DNA from: Betaproteobacteria bacterium
Lineage (GTDB): Bacteria; Pseudomonadota; Gammaproteobacteria; Burkholderiales; Usitatibacteraceae
Length of the DNA: 64,000 bases
Direction of reading: 5' to 3'
Assembly (NCBI GenBank): GCA_016720855.1
Contig: JADKJU010000003.1
Location: forward strand, 496,001 to 560,000
In this document: positions 31,712 to 38,942 of the stretch, piece after piece
Numbering within the stretch: the first letter of the stretch is position 1
Layout: each line of letters opens with the position of its first letter
Program-made: the position numbers and the translations under genes
Notes under the pieces: generated by a model
Databases searched by the model: none
Seen by the model: the letters and a program-made list of their open reading frames with translations, nothing else
What the model was told of the DNA's origin: nothing

Positions 31712-33196
31712 CTATCGCGCGCCGCGCCGCGACCAGGGCGAGGCTGCCTCGAGCCGGCGCGCGATGGCGAGCGTGCGCCAGTCGCTTCCCCGCCGGCCGG
31801 CCACCTGGATCGCGATCGGCACGCCTGCGGCCGACATCGTCCAGGGAATCGAGATCGCCGGGAGCCCCGAGAGATTGAACGGCATCGTGAGCTGCGTGAC
31901 CGCGGTGTGCAGGGGATGATCCTCGCCGCCGATGGCCACGCGGCCCGCGCCCACGGCGGGCGCCGGCGTACGCAGCGTCGCGCACACGAGCACGTCCGCG
32001 TTTCCGAACGCCGCATCGACGGCGTCCGCGAAGCGGCGGCGCAGGCGCTGCGCTTTCGTGTACCAGTAGCCGGGGATGAATTGTCCGGCCTCGATGCGCA
32101 CCCGCACGTCCTCGCCGAGGAGGTGGCCGCGGCTGCGCACGCGTTCGGCATGCACCGCGCCTGCCTCCGGCGCGATCGTCATGAGCTGGATGGCCGGTGC
32201 GGCCCCGGCGCCCTCGACCTCACCTTCGATGCACGCAGCGCCATCCGCGGCGGCGGCGGCCATGGCTTCGTCCACCGCTGCGCGCACCTCCGGATCGAGC
32301 GGCTCGTCGAAGTACCCCCTGAGACGGCAGACGGTCCTGCCGGCCAGGTCGCGATAGTTCCAGGGGGGAAGCGCGGGCAGGTCGAGCATCGCCGCAAACA
32401 GCGCGGCGCAATCGGCCACCGACCGGCCCATCGGTCCGACGTGGTCCAGCGAGGTCGCGAGGTCGAGCACGCCCGAGCGCGGAAGTGCGTCGTAGCTCGG
32501 CTTGAACCCGGCGATTCCGCAACACGCCGCCGGAATCCTGATCGAACCGGCGGTGTCCGTGCCGAGCGCTGCGGTGACGATTCCGGCAGCGATGGCCGCC
32601 GCCGACCCGCCGCTCGACCCGCCCGGAATGCGCCCGGGCGCCACGGGGTTCACCACGCGCCCGAAGTGCGGGTTGTCGCTCGTGATGCCATAGGCGAATT
32701 CGTGCAGGTTGGCAAAGCCCATGAACGCGGCGCCCGCGCGCCGCAGGCGGGCGACCACCTCCGCATCATGGTTCGATCGCACGCGCTCGAACGCGGCGCT
32801 GCCGCCGCTCAGCGGGAACCCCGCGACGTGCATGAGGTCCTTCACCGCCACCGGAAGGCCCGCGAGCCATCCTTGCCTCGCTTCGGGGACGGCATCGGGA
32901 AGCCACGTGAAGGCCGCGAGCGAGGCGTGGTCCCTCGCGCGGGCGAGTGCCGCCGACGCGCGATCCTCGGCCGATCCGGAAGGTCGATCGGGCCACTCGG
33001 CGGCTGCGCCATCGGGCGCAGCGACGGCGACCGGCACGGGCAGGTACGGCGGATCGTCCGGGACGGATTGCGCGCGGAAGAAGTCGATCTCGGGCCGCGT
33101 CATCTCGAGGCGCGCCAGCCAGGCGTCGGCGCGTTCGGCATGGCGATAGCCCTGCCAATCGGCGTATCCGATCAGCGCGTCTCTCAGGTCGGGCAT
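31712..33196 (-). CDS. Amidase-signature hydrolase
   Basis: About 494 residues. The amidase-signature catalytic triad is visible: Lys in LPVAVKDLMHVAGFPLSGGS (~120), then PGRIPGGSSGGSAAAIAAG with the cis-Ser, and the nucleophile Ser in LGTDTAGSIRIPAACCG (~210). Enzymes of this class hydrolyse amides, allophanate or carbamoyl compounds. Its place between the LivK-type binding protein and LivH implies it acts on the imported compound. With allA at the operon end, an allantoin/ureide or short-amide substrate is plausible but not proven. ATG at 33196 is chosen; the frame is open 13 codons further up. Confidence 0.88.
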   Translation of the reverse strand: MPDLRDALIGYADWQGYRHAERADAWLARLEMTRPEIDFFRAQSVPDDPPYLPVPVAVAAPDGAAAEWPDRPSGSAEDRASAALARARDHASLAAFTWLPDAVPEARQGWLAGLPVAVKDLMHVAGFPLSGGSAAFERVRSNHDAEVVARLRRAGAAFMGFANLHEFAYGITSDNPHFGRVVNPVAPGRIPGGSSGGSAAAIAAGIVTAALGTDTAGSIRIPAACCGIAGFKPSYDALPRSGVLDLATSLDHVGPMGRSVADCAALFAAMLDLPALPPWNYRDLAGRTVCRLRGYFDEPLDPEVRAAVDEAMAAAAADGAACIEGEVEGAGAAPAIQLMTIAPEAGAVHAERVRSRGHLLGEDVRVRIEAGQFIPGYWYTKAQRLRRRFADAVDAAFGNADVLVCATLRTPAPAVGAGRVAIGGEDHPLHTAVTQLTMPFNLSGLPAISIPWTMSAAGVPIAIQVAGRRGSDWRTLAIARRLEAASPWSRRGAR

Positions 33197-33248
33197 GGCG
33201 ATCGGGATCGCCCGCCCCGGAAGCGGGACGGGCAATCGCCTGGAAGCT

Positions 33249-34454
33249 CTACTTGGCCCTCTGCAGCTTCTTCACGTCCAGCGGCATCCCCGGCCCCTGG
33301 ATGAGGGTCGCTTTCGACACCGGCTGGTTCACCTCGGTGAGCTGGTAGTTCACGTACGGGATCTCGACCCACTGCTGGAAGCCGTAGCCGGGATCGCGGC
33401 CGAACTGGAACGCGCCGCGCGCACCCTCGAACTTCATCGTCTGCAGCGCCTTCACGATCGCGGCGGGCTCGGTGCTCTTGGCCTGCTTGATCGCGTCGAC
33501 CACCAGCAGCAGCGAATCGGCCGCCTGGAAGATGAGCCGGTTGGGCTCGGCCTTCGTGCGCTTCGTGTACTCGGCGGCGATGTCCTTGCCGACTTTAGGC
33601 ATCGGCATCTTCGGATGGTAGAGGCCGAAGGCGATCATCGACTTGCCCGCCTCCTTCACGTTCTGCCAGAAGTCCGGATAGTCGGCGATGCCCGCCCCGT
33701 CGTACGACCAGGTCTTCGCGCTCGGCGCCACTCCCTGCTCGTAGAGCTGGTTCATGAGGATGTAAGCGGCCGGCGGCAGCATGACGTTCACGACCATCTC
33801 GGGCGGATTGGCGCGCAGCGCGAGCACGGCCGGCGTGAAGTCCTTGCCGGCGCGGTCGAGTGTCTCGTACTTGAACTGGGTGCCGGGAGCCTTCGCCTTG
33901 ATGAACTCCGCGAGGAGCTTGGCCTGCCCGATACCGTAGTCGGTGTTCTCCGCGAAGGCGACCACGCTCTTCACGCGCATCGCCGCGATCGTTTCGGCCA
34001 TCGCCATCGAGACGCGCGTGTTGTAGTTGCCGGGACTGAAGACTTCCGCGTAGCCCTTCTTGCGCACGTCGTCCGACCAGCAGTTGGTGTTGATGTACGG
34101 GGTGCCGTAGCGGTGCGCCACCTCGATCTCGGCGAGGCAGACGGAGCTCTGGTGCCCGCCGGCGATGGCCACCACCTTGTCCTTGGTGATCAGTTTCTCG
34201 GTCGCGGCCCGTCCCTTCTCGGGAATGCCCTGGTTGTCCTCGTAGATGAGTTTGATGGGCCGTCCGAGCACCCCGCCCTTGGCGTTGATCATGTCCTTCA
34301 CGATCTCGACGCCGTCCTTCACTTGCGTGCCCTGGACGACCGATCCGGGGGGCGACTGAGCGATGCTGATGCCGATCGCGATCGGATCGGCTGCGGCGGC
34401 GGCGCCTGCAGCGAACAGGGCGCCGAACAGAGCAACGGGGGCAAGCCTCGCCAT
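33249..34454 (-). CDS. LivK-type periplasmic amide/amino-acid binding protein
   Basis: 401 residues with a signal peptide (MARLAPVALFGALFAAGAAA, cleavage near AAAAAD). The type I periplasmic fold is shown by PIAIGISIAQSPPG, VKDMINAKGGVLGRPIKLIY and AIAGGHQSSVCLAEIEVAHR. AGGAG sits 8 nt before the ATG. First gene of the minus-strand operon livK-amidase-livH-livM-livG-livF-allA; divergent from the gene at 34592. Ligand not determinable; the operon suggests an amide or ureide. Confidence 0.9.
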   Translation of the reverse strand: MARLAPVALFGALFAAGAAAAADPIAIGISIAQSPPGSVVQGTQVKDGVEIVKDMINAKGGVLGRPIKLIYEDNQGIPEKGRAATEKLITKDKVVAIAGGHQSSVCLAEIEVAHRYGTPYINTNCWSDDVRKKGYAEVFSPGNYNTRVSMAMAETIAAMRVKSVVAFAENTDYGIGQAKLLAEFIKAKAPGTQFKYETLDRAGKDFTPAVLALRANPPEMVVNVMLPPAAYILMNQLYEQGVAPSAKTWSYDGAGIADYPDFWQNVKEAGKSMIAFGLYHPKMPMPKVGKDIAAEYTKRTKAEPNRLIFQAADSLLLVVDAIKQAKSTEPAAIVKALQTMKFEGARGAFQFGRDPGYGFQQWVEIPYVNYQLTEVNQPVSKATLIQGPGMPLDVKKLQRAK

Positions 34455-34591
34455 GGGTGTTCTCCTCGTGAAGTGTTGTCATCGATGCGGCACCCATCAC
34501 GCGGCCTGTAGTGCGCCAGCCGGCGGGGCAACCGTCGGCTTGAGTATACTGCGCGACAACGTGATGCACAGCCCTTAACGGGCGAAGATCC

Positions 34592-36400
34592 ATGCTTGAG
34601 AAAATCGCACCGCTACTCGCCGCGGCAGCCGTGCTCACTGCCGGGACGCCGGCGCTTGCGGCCGACCCCGCGAAGGTCTTCCGCTACGCCTTCCCGGTGG
34701 CCGAGACCTCGCTCGACCCGCAGAAGATCAGCGACCTCTACTCGAACATCCTCAACGCCGGTATGTTCGACGCGCCGCTCAAGTACGACTACCTCGCGCG
34801 CCCGTTGAAGCTCAAGCCCAACACGCTCGTCTCGATGCCGGAAATCAGCGCGGACGGTCTCACCTACACGATGCGCGTGAAGCCGGGCATCTACTTCGCG
34901 GACGATCCCGTGTTCGGCGGGAAGAGGCGCGAGTTGGTCGCGGAGGATTACGTCTACACGATCAAGCGGCTCATGGACCCGAAGATGGCCGCCCCGTTGC
35001 TCGCCGAGATCGAGGGCATCATCGTCGGCAGCGACGAGGCGCTCGCGAAAGCCCGCAAGGCCAATCATTTCGACTACGACGCGCCCATCGAGGGGCTGAA
35101 GGCCCTGGACCGCTACACCTGGCAGGTGAAGCTCACGCATCCCTACTACGTTTTCATCTACAACCTCGCCGACTGCCGCGTCTCGTGCGCCGTGGCGCGC
35201 GAAGCGGTGGAGCACTACGGTGACGACTTCGGCTCGCACCCGGTCGGGACCGGGCCCTACCGCCTCGCGTTCTGGAAGCGTTCCTCGAAGCTCGTCTTCG
35301 AGGAGAACCCGGGCTTCCGCGAGGAATACTTCGATGGCGAGCCGGGCCCGGGGGACGCCGAAGGGCAGGCCATCCTCGCCGCCCGGAAGGGCAAGCGCAT
35401 GCCGACGGTGGGGCGCGTCGAGGTCTACATCATCGAGGAGGCGCAGCCGCGCTGGCTCGCCTTCCTCAACGAGGAGCACGACCTCATCTACGAGGTCTCC
35501 GCCGAGTTCGCGAACGTGGCCTTCCCCAACAATCACCTCGCGCCCAACCTGCGCAAGCGCGGCATCCAGATGGCACAGGTTCCCGGCCTCGACCTCACGT
35601 TCGCCTATTTCAACATGGAAGATCCACTCGTCGGCGGCTACACGCCCGAGAAGGTCGCCCTGCGCCGCGCCATCTCGCTCGCCTACAACACGCGTGACGA
35701 GATCGCCATCGTCCGCAAGGGGCAGGCCATTCCCGCCCAGACGCCCTACAGCCCCGGCGTCGCGGGCTACGACCCGGACTTCCACACGAGCGCGAACGAG
35801 TACAGCGTCCCCAAGGCAAAGGCGCTGCTCGACATGTACGGCTACCGCGACCGCGACGGCGACGGCTACCGCGAGATGCCCGACGGCAGCCCCCTCGTGC
35901 TGGAATTCGCCTCCTCGCCCACGGCGCGCGACCAGCAGATCGACGAGCTGTGGAAGCGCAGCATGAACGACGTGGGCCTCAGGATCACGTTCAGGAAGGG
36001 GAAGTGGCCCGACCTGCTCAAGGAATCCAACGCCGGCAAGCTCATGATCTGGCAGCTGGGCGGGGCGGCCTCCGCGCCCGATGCGGACACCTGGCTATCC
36101 ATGCTGTACGGCCCCAACGCCGGCTTCAAGGGCAACCGGGCGCGCTTCAAGCTCGACGCCTACGACCGCCTCTACGACAAGGCGCGCGTCACGCCCGACA
36201 GCCCGGAGCGAACGAAGCTCTACCAGGAGATGGCGAAGCTGATGGTGGCCTACGCGCCCTTGAAGGTGAACACGCACCGCATCCTCACGGACATGTGGTA
36301 TCCGTGGGTGCTCGGTTATCGCCGCCCCGCGGTGCAGAGCAACAACTTCTGGAAGTACCTCGACATCGATGCTTCCAGGCGTCCGACCGACTCGCGCTGA
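34592..36400 (+). CDS. Family 5 (peptide/nickel-type) extracellular solute-binding protein
   Basis: 602 residues with a signal peptide (MLEKIAPLLAAAAVLTAGTP, cleavage after ALA). SBP_bac_5 features: AFPVAETSLDPQKISDLYSN, YTMRVKPGIYFADDP, FGSHPVGTGPYRL and FAYFNMEDPLVGGYTPEKVA. Such proteins deliver oligopeptides, opines or metals to ABC permeases. No permease or ATPase gene follows, so it is an orphan binding protein or shares a transporter. A TATACT -10-like box lies at ~34,545 in the 137-bp divergent gap. Confidence 0.88.
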   Translation: MLEKIAPLLAAAAVLTAGTPALAADPAKVFRYAFPVAETSLDPQKISDLYSNILNAGMFDAPLKYDYLARPLKLKPNTLVSMPEISADGLTYTMRVKPGIYFADDPVFGGKRRELVAEDYVYTIKRLMDPKMAAPLLAEIEGIIVGSDEALAKARKANHFDYDAPIEGLKALDRYTWQVKLTHPYYVFIYNLADCRVSCAVAREAVEHYGDDFGSHPVGTGPYRLAFWKRSSKLVFEENPGFREEYFDGEPGPGDAEGQAILAARKGKRMPTVGRVEVYIIEEAQPRWLAFLNEEHDLIYEVSAEFANVAFPNNHLAPNLRKRGIQMAQVPGLDLTFAYFNMEDPLVGGYTPEKVALRRAISLAYNTRDEIAIVRKGQAIPAQTPYSPGVAGYDPDFHTSANEYSVPKAKALLDMYGYRDRDGDGYREMPDGSPLVLEFASSPTARDQQIDELWKRSMNDVGLRITFRKGKWPDLLKESNAGKLMIWQLGGAASAPDADTWLSMLYGPNAGFKGNRARFKLDAYDRLYDKARVTPDSPERTKLYQEMAKLMVAYAPLKVNTHRILTDMWYPWVLGYRRPAVQSNNFWKYLDIDASRRPTDSR

Positions 36401-36416
36401 AACGGAAAGAGCCTCC

Positions 36417-37097
36417 ATGGACCCCATCGCCCACCTCGCCCTTGCCACCCTCGTCTTCCTCGCGACGCATTTCGTCTCGAGCACGGCGCTCCGGACCTCG
36501 CTCGTGGAGGCGATCGGGGAGAAAGCCTACCTGGGCGCCTATTCGCTGGTGTCGTTCCTGACCATCGGATGGATGGCGTGGGCGTACCTGCACGCGCCTT
36601 TCGAGCCGGTGTGGCAGGTTCCGGGCGTGAAGCTCTGGCCCCTCGTGGTGATGCCGTTCTCGCTGGTGCTGGTGGCAGCGGGCGTGATGTCGAAGAACCC
36701 CTCGGCCGTTGGGCAGGCGGCGACGCTCAAGGGCCAGGGCCCGGCGCGCGGAATCCTCCGCGTGACCCGCCATCCGGTCATGTGGGGCATCGCTCTCTGG
36801 GCCGGCGTCCACCTGGTGGCGAGGGGCGACGTGGCCTCGGTGATATTTTTCGGGGGCTACCTCCTGCTGGCGCTTGCCGGCACCGCCCTCATCGATGCGC
36901 GCAAGGCCGACTCCCTGGGCGAGGAGTGGGCGCAGTTCGCCGCCGTCACCTCCAACGTGCCGTTTTCGGCCATCGTGGAGGGGCGCAACACCTTCTCGGC
37001 GGGCGAGATCGGCGCCAAGCGCTTCGGCGTGGGCCTGGTCCTCTACGGGGTCGTCCTGGTCGCCCACCCGTGGCTTTTTGGTGTAAGGGCCTACTAA
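36417..37097 (+). CDS. NnrU-family integral membrane protein
   Basis: 226 residues with six or so membrane segments. GARGILRVTRHPVMWGIALWA-like sequence (here beginning GPARGILRVTRHPVMWG) is the conserved NnrU/isoprenylcysteine-methyltransferase-like motif; THF-x2-STALRTSLVEAIGEKAYLG near the start is typical. NnrU proteins were linked to nitrite/NO metabolism in some bacteria, but most are of unknown role. ATG at 36417 follows the previous stop by 16 nt. Confidence 0.88.
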   Translation: MDPIAHLALATLVFLATHFVSSTALRTSLVEAIGEKAYLGAYSLVSFLTIGWMAWAYLHAPFEPVWQVPGVKLWPLVVMPFSLVLVAAGVMSKNPSAVGQAATLKGQGPARGILRVTRHPVMWGIALWAGVHLVARGDVASVIFFGGYLLLALAGTALIDARKADSLGEEWAQFAAVTSNVPFSAIVEGRNTFSAGEIGAKRFGVGLVLYGVVLVAHPWLFGVRAY

Positions 37098-37108
37098 CCA
37101 ACCCTGGG

Positions 37109-37193
37109 ACCTGAAAAGGGGTCACGTTACTTTTCTGTCGCCGTCGCTTTCGGGCGATGGCCGGCTGAAAGGTAACCTGAACCCTTTTCAGGT
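37109..37193. repeat. Imperfect inverted-repeat element (REP/MITE-like)
   Basis: ACCTGAAAAGGGGTCACGTTAC...GTAACCTGAACCCTTTTCAGGT-type arrangement: the ends ACCTGAAAAGG and CCTTTTCAGGT are perfect complements, with inner arms nearly matching and a GC-rich loop (GTCGCCGTCGCTTTCGGGCG). It lies 11 nt after the NnrU stop and could act as a transcription terminator or be a mobilised REP-type sequence. The rest of the 37194-37351 gap shows nothing except the ribosome site of the next gene. Confidence 0.65.
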
Positions 37194-37351
37194 AGAATTC
37201 GCATCCAAGGTTTCCGAGTCGCTTCAACCGGTTAGCGCCTCAAGCCCCACCGCCAGCCCACAAGGCGCGGAATCCCAACGAAACACGTTTCATCTGCCTG
37301 AACCGGTCAGGGGCGCAATGCCCTTCCAGGCCGACACTTCAGGAGAAAACC

Positions 37352-38926
37352 ATCAGCCAGGCTTTCGAAAGTCTCGGGCTCTTGCCCGAGCTGCTTCGCG
37401 CCGTTGCGGAGCAAGGCTACACAGAACCCACCCCCATCCAGTCGCAGGCCATTCCCGTCGTGCTTGCCGGGCGGGACCTGCTCGGCGCCGCCCAGACGGG
37501 CACCGGCAAGACAGCCGGCTTCACCCTTCCGCTGCTGCAGCGGCTCGCGCCTTTCGCGAGCAAGAGCTTCTCACCGGCGCTGCACCCCGTCCGCTGCCTC
37601 ATCCTCACGCCGACGCGCGAACTCGCCATCCAGGTCTACGAAAGCGTGAAGACCTACGGCAAGCACATCCCGCTCAGGCCCTTCGTGGTCTACGGCGGCG
37701 TGAACATCAATCCCCAGATCGCCGAGATGCGAAAGGGCGTCGAGATCCTCGTCGCCACGCCCGGGCGGCTGCTCGATCTCATGGGCCAGAAGGCCGTGGA
37801 CCTGCGCCACGTGCAGATCCTCGTCCTCGACGAGGCCGACCGGATGCTCGACATGGGCTTCATCCCCGACATCAAGCGCATCATCAACACGATCCCGGGC
37901 TCGCGCCAGACGCTGCTGTTCTCGGCGACCTTCTCCGACGAGATCCGCAAGCTCTCCGCGCAGTTCCTCCGCGACCCCACCACCGTCGAGGTCGCGCGCC
38001 GCAACACGCCGGCCGAGCTGGTGACGCAGTGGGCCCACTTTGTCGACTCGAAGCGCAAGCGCGAACTCCTCTCGCATCTCGTGAAGACGAACAGCTGGGA
38101 GCAGGTGCTCGTCTTCTGCAAGACCAAACACGGCGCCAACCGCCTCGCCTCCCAGCTCGAGCGCGACGGCATCAACGCTGCGGCGATCCACGGCAACAAG
38201 AGCCAGAACGCGCGCATCGAGGCGCTCGAGAGCTTCAAGGACAGCAAGGTTCGCGTGCTGGTCGCCACCGACATCGCCGCCCGGGGACTCGACATCGAAG
38301 CGCTGCCGCATGTGGTGAATTTCGACATTCCGCACGTGCCGGAGGACTATGTCCACCGCATCGGCCGCACCGGCCGCGCGGGCGTCGAAGGCGAGGCGAT
38401 CTCCATCGTGTGCGCCGAGGACCGTCCGCTGTTCGCGGCGGTGGAGGCGTTGATCAAGAAGAAGATCGAGGTCCGTCCGGTACCCGGCTTCGACGGCACG
38501 AGGCCAGCCACGTATCCCGGGGAGGCTCCCGCCGATGAGTCGCGCGGCGAGCGCGGCCGTGGCCGGTCTCGCAGAAGCAATGAGCCGGGCGAACGCCGCC
38601 CGCCTCGCGGCGAAAAGCGGGCCGAGGAACGCCCGCCCTCCAGCGAAAAGAGGACCGACGAGCGTCCGCCTCGCAGCGAGAAACGGACCGACGAGCGTCC
38701 TCCCCGCAGCGAGAAGCGGACCGAGGAGCGTCCTCCCCGCAGCGAGAAGCGGACCGAGGAACGTCCGCCACGAGCGGCGCAAAAGCCCGCGGCCAGCGAC
38801 ATTGATTTTTCCAAGCCCTACGAGCCGTCCCCGAACGCGAAGCCCATCGAGCAGCCCGACGAAGCACCGGTGAGGAAGCGGGGGGGCCACGCCGTGCCCG
38901 CGCTTTTCCGCCGCAAGGCCGCCTGA
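37352..38926 (+). CDS. rhlE: DEAD-box RNA helicase, RhlE type
   Basis: About 524 residues. All helicase motifs are present: Q motif YTEPTPIQSQAIP, AQTGTGKT, PTRELAIQV, LVLDEADRMLDMGF, SAT, and HRIGRTGRAG. It unwinds structured RNA in ribosome assembly and mRNA turnover. The conserved N-terminus (QAFESLGLLPELLRAVAEQG) begins right after an ATC codon at 37352, with AGGAG 6 nt before it; no ATG or GTG is in frame there, and the first usable codon is TTG at 37382, inside the conserved region. Start is thus either ATC, or an ATG misread in the sequence. The basic C-terminal tail holds four tandem 11-residue repeats. Confidence 0.92.
   Translation: MSQAFESLGLLPELLRAVAEQGYTEPTPIQSQAIPVVLAGRDLLGAAQTGTGKTAGFTLPLLQRLAPFASKSFSPALHPVRCLILTPTRELAIQVYESVKTYGKHIPLRPFVVYGGVNINPQIAEMRKGVEILVATPGRLLDLMGQKAVDLRHVQILVLDEADRMLDMGFIPDIKRIINTIPGSRQTLLFSATFSDEIRKLSAQFLRDPTTVEVARRNTPAELVTQWAHFVDSKRKRELLSHLVKTNSWEQVLVFCKTKHGANRLASQLERDGINAAAIHGNKSQNARIEALESFKDSKVRVLVATDIAARGLDIEALPHVVNFDIPHVPEDYVHRIGRTGRAGVEGEAISIVCAEDRPLFAAVEALIKKKIEVRPVPGFDGTRPATYPGEAPADESRGERGRGRSRRSNEPGERRPPRGEKRAEERPPSSEKRTDERPPRSEKRTDERPPRSEKRTEERPPRSEKRTEERPPRAAQKPAASDIDFSKPYEPSPNAKPIEQPDEAPVRKRGGHAVPALFRRKAA
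38627..38774 (+). repeat. 33-bp tandem repeat in the rhlE tail
   Basis: Four in-frame units coding ERPPRSEKRT(D/E) plus a partial fifth, with only a few base changes between units. They form an Arg/Glu/Pro-rich disordered tail, as in many RhlE proteins where the tail binds RNA. Unit number is expected to vary between strains. Confidence 0.85.
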
Positions 38927-38942
38927 TCGGGGCCGACCCGGA

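Noticed and set aside
38627..38774. CRISPR-like direct repeats
   Set aside because: Units are contiguous, in frame and without spacers; they encode a protein tail.
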